A DNA stretch of 64,000 bases from Alkalibacterium sp. MB6 (GCF_009935905.1 NZ_PREX01000006.1:1-64000), one strand, 5' to 3'. Counted from the stretch's first letter, positions 6,335 through 15,693 are shown. Numbers and translations: made by a program. Notes: generated by a model not told the origin, from the letters alone.

Positions 6335-7873
6335 TTAGTTCAATAAAGCTGGTGCCCCAGGTCCAAGTGGTAATCCAGTAAAGTACCAGATAACCAATAA
6401 GACTGTCCAGAAGAGTAAGAAGGCAATTGAATAAGACAACATGGTAGATATCAATGTTCCAATTCCACTCTTCTTGTCATAACGTTGAGCAAAGACAAGA
6501 ATCATTGCAAAATAACTCATTAAAGGTGAAATGATGTTAGTGGATGAATCGGCAATACGGTAAGCCATCAAAGTCATTTCGGGTGCTATATTTAGTTCAA
6601 ATAGCATAGGTGCAAAAATCGGTGCCATAATAGCCCATTTAGCAGAAGCTGAACCAACAAATAAGTTGATAAAAGCAGTAACAATAATGAAGCCTAGAAT
6701 TAACGGTAACCCTACGAAGCCAATGGCCTCAAGAAGGTTAGCTCCACCTACAGATAAAATCGTACCTAAATTAGTATAAGAGAAATAGTTAATGAATTGA
6801 GCGGCGAAGAAAGCTAGTACTAAGTAGCCACCCATTGAACTCATAGCTTCAGCCATACCTTGGACAAAATCGTGGGAGGTCTTGATTTTCCCAGTTGTGC
6901 GTCCATAGAAGTAACCAGGAATGGCGAACAGTAAAAAGATCATAAAGATTAACCCTCTAGATAAGAAAGCATCCAATGTCATTAACCCTGAATCTTCATT
7001 TAATGCTCTTAATGGTGCATTTTCTGGAACCATTAGTAAAGCCATAATACCTAAGAATACAAGTAAGGCAATTAAAGCATGACGTAAGCCTTTATTTTGA
7101 ATATCTGTAATAGGCTCATCATTCGGACGATAATCTCCCGTATACTCACCGAGTCTCGGTTCGACTATTCTTTCAGTCACGAAGGCGCCAACAGCAGTTA
7201 ATACGAAGGTAGATGCAATTAAGAAATACCAGTTAGCTGTAACAGCTACTTCGTAATCAATACCTGCTGAAGTTAACGCTTCATTTGTAATCCCGACAAG
7301 TAAAGCGTCAGTTGGTCCAATCATTAAGTTAGCAGAGAATCCACCGGACACTCCGGCAAAGGCTGCGGCCAAACCAGCAATGGGGTGACGTCCTGCTACA
7401 GCAAACATGATCGCTCCAAGAGGAATAACCACAACGTATCCAGCATCGGATGCAATATTAGAAATAATACCTGCAAAGACAACAGATGCAGTCAGTAAAC
7501 TTGTAGGAACATTGGTAAGTAATTTTTTCAAACTTGTTCCAATTAACCCTGTCCATTCAGCTACACCTACACCTAACATAGCAACAAGTACGGTTCCTAA
7601 AGGTGCAAAGCCTGTGAAGTTAGAGACAGCACTGTTGAAAATGTAGGATAAGCCGTCTGACGTCATCAATGAAACAGCACCAATAGTGGCATCTTCTCCA
7701 GCATTGGCATCGAAATAGGTGACACTCACTCCTAAACGTGCAACGATTTCAGAAATAATAATAATAGCAAGTGCTAAAATTAAAAATAAAATGACGGGGT
7801 GAGGTAGTTTATTCCCTACCCTTTCTATCATACCCAAAAAACCTTTATTTGGGTGTTCTTCTTTTGTATTCAT
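6335..7873 (-). CDS. AbgT-family transporter
   Basis: A 512-residue polytopic membrane protein with about 11-13 hydrophobic segments. The N-terminal ERVGNKLPHPVILFLIL and the central SANLMIGPTDALLVGIT and SDAGYVVVIPLGA stretches are typical of AbgT (p-aminobenzoyl-glutamate transporter) proteins, and the length is normal for the family. Members import p-aminobenzoyl-glutamate or export sulfonamides using an ion gradient; the substrate here cannot be told. The start follows an AGGAGGG site. A single gene, separated from the converging ABC-F gene by a shared terminator. Confidence 0.88.
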   Translation of the reverse strand: MNTKEEHPNKGFLGMIERVGNKLPHPVILFLILALAIIIISEIVARLGVSVTYFDANAGEDATIGAVSLMTSDGLSYIFNSAVSNFTGFAPLGTVLVAMLGVGVAEWTGLIGTSLKKLLTNVPTSLLTASVVFAGIISNIASDAGYVVVIPLGAIMFAVAGRHPIAGLAAAFAGVSGGFSANLMIGPTDALLVGITNEALTSAGIDYEVAVTANWYFLIASTFVLTAVGAFVTERIVEPRLGEYTGDYRPNDEPITDIQNKGLRHALIALLVFLGIMALLMVPENAPLRALNEDSGLMTLDAFLSRGLIFMIFLLFAIPGYFYGRTTGKIKTSHDFVQGMAEAMSSMGGYLVLAFFAAQFINYFSYTNLGTILSVGGANLLEAIGFVGLPLILGFIIVTAFINLFVGSASAKWAIMAPIFAPMLFELNIAPEMTLMAYRIADSSTNIISPLMSYFAMILVFAQRYDKKSGIGTLISTMLSYSIAFLLFWTVLLVIWYFTGLPLGPGAPALLN

Positions 7874-7904
7874 ATTTTCCCTCCTGTTTTTAGTAAATAT
7901 GTTA

Positions 7905-7968
7905 AAAAACGAAAAGACAGATTTTAATATATAACTAATTAAAATAAGAATCTGCTCATCTCGTTTTT
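7905..7968. repeat. Imperfect hairpin in the abgT 5' region
   Basis: Nested inverted repeats AAAAACGA/TCGTTTTT (7905-7912/7961-7968), CAGATT/AATCTG (7918-7923/7949-7954) and TTTTAAT/ATTAAAA (7922-7928/7938-7944). Read on the minus strand it ends in a T run about 30 bases before the abgT start, so it could be a leader terminator; its role is not established. Confidence 0.45.
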
Positions 7969-8066
7969 ATTAAGCAACGCTCTTATTTTAATACAAACCG
8001 CTATAAAGTTTCAACTAGAATCGAAAATTTGTTAATATATAATATGTGAAATAAGATTGATATAAC

Positions 8067-8075
8067 TGGTATAAT
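8067..8075 (+). promoter_or_regulatory. Extended -10 promoter of the thioesterase gene
   Basis: TGGTATAAT at 8067-8075 matches an extended -10 element; there is no good -35. It lies about 85 bases upstream of the GTG start. Confidence 0.5.
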
Positions 8076-8159
8076 CATTTAAGAAAGATTGAATGACATT
8101 TTTTATCACATAAAGTGCGATAAAACCATAGTAACCATTTTTAATTAGGAGATGTTAAA

Positions 8160-8900
8160 GTGAACCAACCGTTTAAACAAGAAAAAGAAATTACATATTT
8201 CATGTGTGACCGAACCAACCGATTGACCTTATCTATGCTGGTAAATATATTAATGGACATATCGGAGAAGCATTCCGCTTATTTAGGAACAGGCGAAGAA
8301 GTCGTTAAAGGTATGGGATATAATTGGATTATTCTTCATTACGAATTTCAAATCGAGAAGATACCAAAGGTTAATGAAAGAGTTGAAATAGAAACGATAG
8401 CCACTGAATACAATAAGCTATTTACTTACCGTGATTTTATTGTTAGGGATAAAGACAATAACGATATCATAAAGGTTAAAACCACCTTTGCATTAATGGA
8501 CTTAGAGAAACGAAAGATGGCGCGACTTCCAGAAGAGATTATCGCTCCTTATCAAGCAACCTTTTCAAAACGTATTAGACGAAACACAAAACCACAGCCT
8601 GTTGATAATGAACGTGCTAGTCAGAAAGTATACAGTGTCCGTTATTTTGATATCGACAGCAATAATCATGTAAATAACTCACAATATATTAATTGGTTAC
8701 TTGATAGTATGGATGGAACCTTTTTAGCGACTCATACAGTGAAACACGGTATCATTACCTTTGACAAGGAAGTGAATGAAGAAGATACGGTCACCAGTTC
8801 ATCAAGCAGACGAGTGGCAAATAATAGTATAACGGATCATCAGATTACAGTTGACGGAACCATCCATGCAACGGCAAGCTTTCACTGGTACACAGCCTAA
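8160..8900 (+). CDS. Acyl-ACP thioesterase (FatA/FatB family)
   Basis: A 246-residue double hot-dog thioesterase that releases fatty acids from acyl-carrier protein. The two halves are visible: residues 1-130 begin with the FKQEKEITYFMCDRTNRL region and contain the LMDISEKHS helix; residues 155-246 contain the conserved FDID-NNHVNN motif (163-173) followed by YINWLLDSM. The GTG start at 8160 is set by TAGGAGA. The length matches bacterial acyl-ACP thioesterases of lactic acid bacteria. Chain-length specificity cannot be read. The gene ends 14 bases before scrR and may be cotranscribed with it. Confidence 0.85.
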   Translation: MNQPFKQEKEITYFMCDRTNRLTLSMLVNILMDISEKHSAYLGTGEEVVKGMGYNWIILHYEFQIEKIPKVNERVEIETIATEYNKLFTYRDFIVRDKDNNDIIKVKTTFALMDLEKRKMARLPEEIIAPYQATFSKRIRRNTKPQPVDNERASQKVYSVRYFDIDSNNHVNNSQYINWLLDSMDGTFLATHTVKHGIITFDKEVNEEDTVTSSSSRRVANNSITDHQITVDGTIHATASFHWYTA

Positions 8901-8914
8901 GAAAGGAGGCATTT

Positions 8915-9925
8915 ATGGTAACAATTAATGATATTGCTAAAAAAGCAGGCGTAGCTAAAAGTACAGTATCCCGTTATTTGAATAATGGTTCAATCAGTTC
9001 GGAAACGAAAAAGATTATTGAAGCAGTTATTGAAGAAACAGGCTATATGCCTAACACTTTTGCAAGAAGCCTGAAAGCTCAGCGAACAAATATGTTGGGC
9101 ATGATAATACCCAGATTAAGTTCTGCTTCTACCAATGAAGTGCTTGAAGGTGTGGACGCAGCTGCAAGAGAGCTTGGCTACCATATACTGATCACCAATT
9201 CCGATCAAAGTAAAGAGAGAGAGTTGGCCAATATTCAGACATTAGCTAAGCAAAAAGTAGAAGGTATTATTATGTTAGCTAGAGAAATAACAAATGAGCA
9301 TGAAGAACTAATCAAAAATACCAACATTCCATTTTTATTAATTGGTCAAAGGACGGAAGGTATTCACAGCATCATTCATCAAGACTACGAAGCTGGTTAC
9401 AAAATTGGTCAATATGCGGTAGAACTGGGCCACCGCCACTTTTTATATGTAGGCGTTCCAGAGTATGACAAGGCAGTCGGTGTAGAGAGAAAGAAAGGGT
9501 TTTTGGATGCAGTCAGTCAGCATGAGGGGACGAGAGTGGATATATTGGAAACCGAATTTTCACGGTCCATCTCTTATGAGAAAGCGAAACAAAGCTTGCC
9601 TAAAACAAAAGCAACCTATATTGCCTGTGCGACCGATAATATTGCCGTTGCAGTTTTGAAAGCAACGAATGAATTAGGATATTCTATACCAGGCGACTTT
9701 TCGTTGTCAGGCTTCGGGGGATATGATGCTACTAGTTATGTGACTCCCACCATAACAACAGTCGGATACCCGTACCGTAATTTAGGAGAAGAAGCGGTAC
9801 TGAAAATGCACAAATTAATTACTAAAGAAGCTGTACCGATGTTGTCTGAATTGTCTAATAGCCTTTTAATTAAACAATCCACAAGAGAATTTAAAAAAAA
9901 TAGAAAAGGCTTTCTTTTTACTTGA
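8915..9925 (+). CDS. scrR: LacI-family sucrose operon repressor
   Basis: A 336-residue regulator. Residues 3-24 (TINDIAKKAGVAKSTVSRYL) are the LacI helix-turn-helix, followed by the hinge and a periplasmic-binding-like effector domain to the end. The start ATG follows AAAGGAGG. It directly precedes the sucrose PTS and hydrolase genes, and a palindrome matching a LacI-type operator lies over their transcription start, so it most likely represses them until sugar (sucrose or a phosphorylated product) binds. The name rests on this context. Its stop codon overlaps the -35 box of the downstream promoter. Confidence 0.88.
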   Translation: MVTINDIAKKAGVAKSTVSRYLNNGSISSETKKIIEAVIEETGYMPNTFARSLKAQRTNMLGMIIPRLSSASTNEVLEGVDAAARELGYHILITNSDQSKERELANIQTLAKQKVEGIIMLAREITNEHEELIKNTNIPFLLIGQRTEGIHSIIHQDYEAGYKIGQYAVELGHRHFLYVGVPEYDKAVGVERKKGFLDAVSQHEGTRVDILETEFSRSISYEKAKQSLPKTKATYIACATDNIAVAVLKATNELGYSIPGDFSLSGFGGYDATSYVTPTITTVGYPYRNLGEEAVLKMHKLITKEAVPMLSELSNSLLIKQSTREFKKNRKGFLFT

Positions 9926-9942
9926 TTTGGGAAGCCTTTCTT
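9904..9942 (+). terminator. Weak hairpin at the end of scrR
   Basis: Stem AAAGGCTT / AAGCCTTT spanning the scrR stop codon, followed by only a T-rich stretch. It would end scrR transcripts just before the scrA promoter's -10 box. Confidence 0.5.
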
Positions 9943-9970
9943 GCTATATTTAACTTGGAACCGGTTCTGT
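9922..9970 (+). promoter_or_regulatory. scrAB promoter and ScrR operator
   Basis: TTGATT (9922-9927), 17 bases, TATATT (9945-9950). Immediately downstream, at the expected transcription start, is the palindrome GAACCGGTTC (9958-9967) within TTGGAACCGGTTCTG, the central-CpG type of site bound by LacI-family repressors. Placement over the start site suits repression by the adjacent ScrR. Confidence 0.75.
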
Positions 9971-10015
9971 TAATAGCAGGCCGAACAAATCCTATAAAAG
10001 GAAAGGATGACAAAC

Positions 10016-11413
10016 ATGAAGTATGAAGAAACGGTCGCCGCGATTGTAGATGCAGTCGGGGGAAAAGAAAATATCAAGAATTTTGAGCATTGTGCGACGC
10101 GCATGCGCATTATCTTGAAAGATGACAGCAAAGTTGATAAGAAGAAAGCAGAGGAAGTCCCAGAATCCAGAGGCTATTTCTTTAACACTGGTCAACATCA
10201 ATTCATTTTCGGCACTGGAAAAGTGAATGCGGTTCACAGTGACTTTGAACAAGTCTTGGGTGGATCGACAGGAGAGAGTAGTGGGAACTTCAAAGATGAT
10301 GTGTATGCCAACTTGAATCCAGCCCAAAAATTAGTCCGAATTCTTGCAGATATTTTAGTACCTCTTATTCCAGCACTTGTCACAACCGGACTATTAATGG
10401 GTGTCAGAGGCCTCTTACTTGAACTTGGGGTTCAAATGGATGCAAACTGGTTAACCATGTTTGAAATGTTGACAGATACAGCCTTTGCTTTCTTGCCAGT
10501 TCTCATTGCCTATAGTGCCACACGTAAATTTGGTGGGAATGTTAGTATTGGTATTGTAGTCGGATTAATGATGGTTGCACCTCAGTTACCGAACGCGTGG
10601 GCTGTTGCCGGGGGTAATGCCGAACCATTAACCTTGTTAGGTATTGATGTCGTCGGATACCAAGGTTCTATTATTCCAGCTATTGTGGCTGGGTATTTAG
10701 TATCAAAAATCGAAAAAGGGCTACGTAAGTTTGTGCCTGATGTATTAGATTTAATTGTGACTCCTTTTATCTCTTTATCTGTGACAATTTTCGTGATGCT
10801 ACTTGTATTAGGACCGATTTTGCAAACGATTGAATCTGGTGTCTTAAACGGTATTGTATGGTTAGTTGAAGCACCACTTGGTATAGGCTACATTATTTAC
10901 TCAGCTTTCCAACAATTAATTGTTATTACTGGGTTACACCACTCATTAAGTATTATTGAATTAGGTTTACTTTCAGATACAGGTGGAAACGTCTTGAATG
11001 CTTTGGGAACAGCTTCTATGGCTGGTCAGTTCGGTGCGGCAATTGGAGCTGCATTATTAATGAAAAACAAAGTCAAACGTGCAAACGCGATGTCTTCAAC
11101 AGTATCGACATTGTTCGGTATAACGGAACCTCTATTATTCGGGGTTAACTTAAGATCCTTACGTGTTTTTGCATCAGGTATGATTGGTGGAGCAGCTGGC
11201 GGATTTATGGTTTACATCTTTGGCTTGGCAGCTTCTGGCTTTGGTATTACCTTTATTCCTGGTATCTTGCTTTATACCTACAGCCCGGCAGCTATGCTTC
11301 AATATATTATTGTTATTGTCGTCGCTTTCGCAGTCGGCTTCTTATTAGTTAGAGTTCAAAGTAAACCGATTAGAGAAGAAATAAATGCAACATCTGGAGA
11401 AGGAAGATTATAA
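10016..11413 (+). CDS. scrA: Sucrose-specific PTS transporter, EIIBC
   Basis: Phosphotransferase permease that takes up and phosphorylates the sugar. Residues 1-85 are the EIIB domain with the phosphorylated cysteine in FEHCATRMRI; with the start at 10016 this is Cys26, the usual position in the glucose-sucrose family. Residues about 105-455 form the membrane EIIC domain (for example GLHHSLSIIELGL, GITEPLLFGVNLR). There is no EIIA domain, so a separate EIIA must supply phosphate. AAAGGA 8 bases upstream supports ATG 10016; the in-frame ATG at 10007 is possible. Sucrose specificity is inferred from the overlapping scrB. Confidence 0.9.
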   Translation: MKYEETVAAIVDAVGGKENIKNFEHCATRMRIILKDDSKVDKKKAEEVPESRGYFFNTGQHQFIFGTGKVNAVHSDFEQVLGGSTGESSGNFKDDVYANLNPAQKLVRILADILVPLIPALVTTGLLMGVRGLLLELGVQMDANWLTMFEMLTDTAFAFLPVLIAYSATRKFGGNVSIGIVVGLMMVAPQLPNAWAVAGGNAEPLTLLGIDVVGYQGSIIPAIVAGYLVSKIEKGLRKFVPDVLDLIVTPFISLSVTIFVMLLVLGPILQTIESGVLNGIVWLVEAPLGIGYIIYSAFQQLIVITGLHHSLSIIELGLLSDTGGNVLNALGTASMAGQFGAAIGAALLMKNKVKRANAMSSTVSTLFGITEPLLFGVNLRSLRVFASGMIGGAAGGFMVYIFGLAASGFGITFIPGILLYTYSPAAMLQYIIVIVVAFAVGFLLVRVQSKPIREEINATSGEGRL

Positions 11414-12858
11414 TGAGCAACTTAACTAGTGACTACTGGGAACAGCTTGCTAAGACTCAAATTGAATTAAAAGAAAAAATTGAAAAAGATAATTGGCGAT
11501 TAGACTACCATTTAATGCCTGAGACTGGATGGATGAATGATCCCAATGGCTTGGTTCAATTTAATGGCACCTACCATGTTTACCATCAGTATGTGCCGGA
11601 TAATCCTGATGGTGGACTAGTCCATTGGGGTCATAAAACGTCAAAAGATTTGGTTCATTTTACTGAAGAAGAGATTTTTCTCTCTCCCGATCAGACATAT
11701 GATAAAGATGGTGTCTATTCAGGAAGCGCCTTTGTAAAAGATGACGAAATCCATTTCTTTTATACAGGAAATGTGAAACATCCGGGGGAACATGATTATA
11801 CCTTTAGTGGTAGAGAACAAAATACGGTACACGTTGTTAGCAAAGATGGCTTTACGGTGGATTACAGAGAAGTCTGTATACCCCATGAAGACTATCCGGA
11901 AGGTTTCACAGATCATATAAGGGATCCGAAAGTATTTGAAAAAGATGGGATGTATTATATGGTCTTAGGTGCCAGAGCGCTCAACCACCGTGGTAAAATT
12001 CTTTTGTATAAGTCAGACGATTTATATACGTGGACATACCATGGCATTTTTCTTGAGGGTGAAAAAGAAATGGGCTACATGTGGGAATGCCCAGACTTTT
12101 TCGAGCTCCCTCAATCAGATATACTCATTTTATCCCCACAAGGGTTGAAAGCAACGGAGTATGAATTTGAAAATCCTCATCAGGCTGGTTATTATCTAGG
12201 TCGAACGGACTGGAAAACTCACCAATTTATTCCTGAGAGTGAATTTAAAGAATTGGACCGTGGCTTTGATTTTTATGCCCCACAAACGTTTTTAGATGAG
12301 TCAGGCAGACGACTGTTGTTTGCATGGATGGGGATAGGTGATACGGTTCCAGAATATTCTAATCCGACTGTTCCACGCGGTTGGCAACATGCCTTAACCA
12401 TGCCAAGAGAATTGACTGTAGAAAACGGCTTACTCAAGCAACGCCCATTAGTGGAATACCAAACCCTTCGTCAAAAGGAAATGGCTCTGAAGGAAAGTAT
12501 CGATGGTCAATATGAGCTGACAGTTCCTCAACAAGAGACATTTGAATTGCTGGTTGACGTGGAAAAACTAGACGGAGATTTATCGATTCATTTAAAAGAA
12601 GACACGGTTCTCACGTTCGACGGGAACATCTTTAGTTTAAACCATGGGGTGTCTGGTTACGGTCGATCTGTTCGATCAGTAGAGGTAGGTAACCTGGAGA
12701 GAATTCATGTGTTTGCAGACACGTCATCACTAGAGATATTCTTAAATGATGGGGATTATGTCATCACGTCTCGCGTTTACCCGAAACAGTTAAAAGAGAA
12801 TATTTTAATTGAAGGGCAGACCGATTTGGCACTATCTTATTGGGAATTAAAGAAATAA
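11413..12858 (+). CDS. scrB: Sucrose-6-phosphate hydrolase (GH32)
   Basis: A 481-residue cytoplasmic glycoside hydrolase family 32 enzyme cleaving sucrose-6-phosphate to glucose-6-phosphate and fructose. The three family motifs are present: WMNDPNG with nucleophile about D43, RDP at about 170-172, and ECPD with the acid/base about E225. A beta-sandwich C-terminal domain follows from about residue 340. The ATG overlaps the scrA stop by one base (TAATG), indicating translational coupling. A strong terminator follows. Confidence 0.95.
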   Translation: MSNLTSDYWEQLAKTQIELKEKIEKDNWRLDYHLMPETGWMNDPNGLVQFNGTYHVYHQYVPDNPDGGLVHWGHKTSKDLVHFTEEEIFLSPDQTYDKDGVYSGSAFVKDDEIHFFYTGNVKHPGEHDYTFSGREQNTVHVVSKDGFTVDYREVCIPHEDYPEGFTDHIRDPKVFEKDGMYYMVLGARALNHRGKILLYKSDDLYTWTYHGIFLEGEKEMGYMWECPDFFELPQSDILILSPQGLKATEYEFENPHQAGYYLGRTDWKTHQFIPESEFKELDRGFDFYAPQTFLDESGRRLLFAWMGIGDTVPEYSNPTVPRGWQHALTMPRELTVENGLLKQRPLVEYQTLRQKEMALKESIDGQYELTVPQQETFELLVDVEKLDGDLSIHLKEDTVLTFDGNIFSLNHGVSGYGRSVRSVEVGNLERIHVFADTSSLEIFLNDGDYVITSRVYPKQLKENILIEGQTDLALSYWELKK

Positions 12859-12866
12859 ACGATTTA

Positions 12867-12903
12867 AAAAAGGACAAAGGCGATAGTAGCCTTTGTCCTT
12901 TTT
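12867..12903. terminator. Bidirectional terminator between scrB and ansA
   Basis: Perfect 15-bp stem AAAAAGGACAAAGGC (12867-12881) / GCCTTTGTCCTTTTT (12889-12903) between converging genes. Confidence 0.92.
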
Positions 12904-12907
12904 AACT

Positions 12908-13879
12908 CTATTTCAAAAATTTATCTTGAATCTCTTTGTGTGTTAAGTTGTGTTCGAGTAAAATAAGCAATTTTAACCGTGCTTTGGGGCCGCTTAAGCC
13001 TGGGGCAAATAGAACGCCCAATTCTTTTAGATGTTTACCTCCGCCTGTATAAGCATAAATGTCTTGAGCTATCCCGTTAAAGGCTCGAGAAACGATGACA
13101 ATAGGAATATCGGCTTCAAGAAGTCTTTTTAAACCAGGCAAGGTTTGAGGAGGTAAATTACCTGCTCCTAAAGCTTCAATGACTACACCGTCGACAGATG
13201 AGTCAGCCAATGCATCAAATAGCGTACTATCCATTCCAGCATAAGCTTTTAAAAGGGTTACTTTTTTTGTTAGCTTATCGACTGGATAGGTTTCAGTGAA
13301 GACTAATTTTTGGAAGAAACGCACTTCATGTTTGGATACGATACCTATTGGTCCAAAGGTTGGGGTACGGAAAGTGGCTACATTTGTTGTGTGAGTCTTC
13401 GTGACGTACCTTGCTGTATGAATTTCTTCATTCATCACAACTAATACACCCTTGTCAAAAGCGTCTTCTGACAAGGCCGTCCAAATTGCATTTTGCAAGT
13501 TTCTAACCCCATCAGAACCGATTTCATCGACTGTTCGCATGGCACCGGTCAAGACAATTGGAAAGGGTGCTTCTGTGGTTAAATCCAAGAAATAAGCCGT
13601 TTCTTCTAATGTATCAGTTCCGTGTGTTAAAACAGCTCCGTCGTATATACCTTCTTCTCCTGCCGTCATTAATCGCTTTTGAATAAGTAGCATCTCTGCT
13701 GGTGTAACGTGAGGCGATGGGAGTTGGAAAATATCTTCTTCAATTATCTCTAAATTTTCTTCAAATAAATGCCCGTATTGATGCAGGGGGTGTTCATCGG
13801 TAGGTTTCACTGCACCCGTTCGTTGATCTGTGCTCATAGATATGGTTCCACCAGTATGAATAAGCAGTATGCGTTTCAC
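12908..13879 (-). CDS. ansA: L-asparaginase, type I
   Basis: A 323-residue asparaginase converting asparagine to aspartate and ammonia. The N-terminal HTGGTIS motif carries the nucleophile about T12, and THGTDTLEET (about 85-94) carries the second catalytic Thr-Asp pair. No signal peptide, so cytoplasmic. The GTG at 13879 follows AGAGGA by 8 bases and overlaps the stop of the upstream hydrolase by one base (TAGTG); an extended start six codons upstream inside that gene is less likely. Confidence 0.92.
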   Translation of the reverse strand: MKRILLIHTGGTISMSTDQRTGAVKPTDEHPLHQYGHLFEENLEIIEEDIFQLPSPHVTPAEMLLIQKRLMTAGEEGIYDGAVLTHGTDTLEETAYFLDLTTEAPFPIVLTGAMRTVDEIGSDGVRNLQNAIWTALSEDAFDKGVLVVMNEEIHTARYVTKTHTTNVATFRTPTFGPIGIVSKHEVRFFQKLVFTETYPVDKLTKKVTLLKAYAGMDSTLFDALADSSVDGVVIEALGAGNLPPQTLPGLKRLLEADIPIVIVSRAFNGIAQDIYAYTGGGKHLKELGVLFAPGLSGPKARLKLLILLEHNLTHKEIQDKFLK

Positions 13880-14520
13880 TATTGACGTCCTCTCCAATCA
13901 TTAAAAAATGGATTGGTTTGCTTTTCATAACCAATAGTGGTATCCCTACCATGACCTGGATAAACAATGTAGTCATCCGGCAAAGAAAACAGTTCATTAA
14001 TTATGGAAGGAAGTAACACTTCCGGTTCGCTTCCAGGCAAGTCACTTCTACCCACACTTCCACGGAACAAGGCATCACCTGAAACAACAAAACGACTATC
14101 ATCAAACACAAAACTCAAGCTTCCAGGTGAATGACCGGGAGTTTCAGCAACATCAAAAGTGAATGGACCGATGTTAACGGATTGATTTGCTTCCAATGTG
14201 TATTCAGCTGGCTTCGCACTGATTTGGTTGGGACTATAGATAGATAAATTAAGCGTTGGGTCAGAGAGCCACTCTTGTTCTTCTGGGCTCACGTAAACGG
14301 GAATATCATAATCCACGCGAAGATCTTCTAAAGAGCCAATATGATCATAATGGGTGTGCGTTAGTAATATCGCAATCGGAACAACGCCTAGTGCTTCCAT
14401 TTCATTTTTTATTTTACTCGTTTCATCACCAGGATCGATGATTAGAGCGTCTTGTCCTCTATAGATAATGTAACAATTTTCTTCGATTAAACCTGTGACT
14501 AGTTGTTTGACTTGATACAT
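13879..14520 (-). CDS. Metallo-beta-lactamase-fold hydrolase (glyoxalase II-like, YqgX type)
   Basis: A 213-residue cytoplasmic protein with the metal-binding motif THTHYDH (54-60) and further ligands in ETPGHSPGS, VSGDALF and YPGHG. This is the hydroxyacylglutathione hydrolase-like branch of the fold; many such Firmicutes proteins act on thioesters or persulfides, but the substrate is unknown. It is the first gene of a two-gene unit with ansA, whose start overlaps its stop. Confidence 0.88.
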   Translation of the reverse strand: MYQVKQLVTGLIEENCYIIYRGQDALIIDPGDETSKIKNEMEALGVVPIAILLTHTHYDHIGSLEDLRVDYDIPVYVSPEEQEWLSDPTLNLSIYSPNQISAKPAEYTLEANQSVNIGPFTFDVAETPGHSPGSLSFVFDDSRFVVSGDALFRGSVGRSDLPGSEPEVLLPSIINELFSLPDDYIVYPGHGRDTTIGYEKQTNPFFNDWRGRQ

Positions 14521-14709
14521 AAAAAATCCCCCTTAAATCATATCTATTAAAGTATAACGGATATTGCTAAATCTGTCGAAAAAAGCTTTCTTAAGAAGGT
14601 GATGGAAAGGGTAGAACAGACATTGATCACTGAGTCTACAAAACGGTAAACGTGTATGATAAGATAAGGAGCGAATGAGAAAGCAGATCACAGTAGATAA
14701 GAAGGGTTA

Positions 14710-15174
14710 ATGATGAATAAACAATCACATAATGAAAATGAAACGAAAGCACTGGCTTCTTTGATAGCCAAGCATTTAAAACCGAATATGACAATATTAT
14801 TAGAAGGGCAATTGGGTGCCGGAAAAACAACCTTTACAAAAGGGATAGCTGAGGCACTAGGCATAAAAAGAGTCATAAAAAGCCCAACTTACACATTAAT
14901 AAGAGAGTATACAGATGGTCGACTTCCTTTATATCATATGGATTTATACCGAATGGAAGATGCAGAAGATGAAGAGTTAGGTCTTGACGAATACTTCTAT
15001 GGTGAAGGAGTCGCTATTGTCGAATGGGGATCGTTTATGCAGGAATATCTTCCAAAAGAGCACCTCAAGATAACGATAAACGTTGATGCTGAAACAGAAA
15101 CTCGCATAATTAACATTGAAGCGGTCGGTAATGCATACGAGGATTTAGTGAGGAGAGTGTCTAATGAGTGGTGA
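14710..15174 (+). CDS. tsaE: tRNA threonylcarbamoyladenosine biosynthesis ATPase TsaE
   Basis: A 154-residue P-loop protein needed, with TsaB and TsaD, for the t6A37 modification of tRNAs reading ANN codons. Walker A is GQLGAGKT (33-40); KSPTYTLIREY and HMDLYR follow as in the family. Tandem ATGs at 14710 and 14713 both lie just after AGAAGGG; the second has better spacing. It overlaps the following acetyltransferase gene by 11 bases. tsaB and tsaD are not in the window. Confidence 0.93.
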   Translation: MMNKQSHNENETKALASLIAKHLKPNMTILLEGQLGAGKTTFTKGIAEALGIKRVIKSPTYTLIREYTDGRLPLYHMDLYRMEDAEDEELGLDEYFYGEGVAIVEWGSFMQEYLPKEHLKITINVDAETETRIINIEAVGNAYEDLVRRVSNEW

Positions 15175-15691
15175 TTCGCATTCTTTTGACGTTGTGATAA
15201 GAGAAGCCGTACCTGATGATGCTGAAGTCCTAATTGACTTCTTAAAACGAACGTCTTCTCAAACCGACTTCTTAACCCAAGGTGAAGAGGGCATCGGAGT
15301 CACGGTAGAAGAAGAGCACCATCATCTGGCTAATATTTATGAATCAGAAAACAATAGTGTCCTCCTTGCCCTTGCTGACGACAGGATGATTGGAATAGCT
15401 ACAGTGAGTGCTTCCAATAAACCCAAAGTGAAGCATATCGGTGAAGTAGGTATTGTCATTGATAAAGAATTTTGGGGAATGGGTCTGGGCACGTTAATGG
15501 TTTATGAGCTAATTGATTGGTCTAAAACGTCTGCAGTTATTAAACGGCTGGAGTTAAGAGTCCACGAAAAAAATGCTCGGGCAGTTGCTCTTTATAAGAA
15601 GATGGCATTTCAAGAAGAAGCCGTTATCGACAGAGGGTTAAGAATTAACGATGAGTACGTAAAGGTTATTCAAATGAGTTTGTTAGTATAA
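15164..15691 (+). CDS. GNAT-family N-acetyltransferase
   Basis: A 175-residue acetyltransferase. The core runs from VIREAVPDDAEVLIDFL near the N-terminus to the acetyl-CoA site GIVIDKEFWGMGLGTLM (about 93-109), where the usual QxxGxG is EFWGMGLG, then HEKNARAVALYKKMAFQEE (about 128-146). The GTGAGGAGAG site in the end of tsaE sets the start, and the 11-base overlap points to translational coupling. The acceptor is unknown; the tsaE partnership is positional and need not be functional. Confidence 0.85.
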   Translation: MSGDSHSFDVVIREAVPDDAEVLIDFLKRTSSQTDFLTQGEEGIGVTVEEEHHHLANIYESENNSVLLALADDRMIGIATVSASNKPKVKHIGEVGIVIDKEFWGMGLGTLMVYELIDWSKTSAVIKRLELRVHEKNARAVALYKKMAFQEEAVIDRGLRINDEYVKVIQMSLLV

Positions 15692-15693
15692 AA

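Noticed and set aside
9955-9970. Catabolite-responsive element (cre) at the scrA promoter
   Set aside because: TTGGAACCGGTTCTG lacks the TG...CG...CA framework of cre; it fits a dedicated LacI-type (ScrR) operator better.
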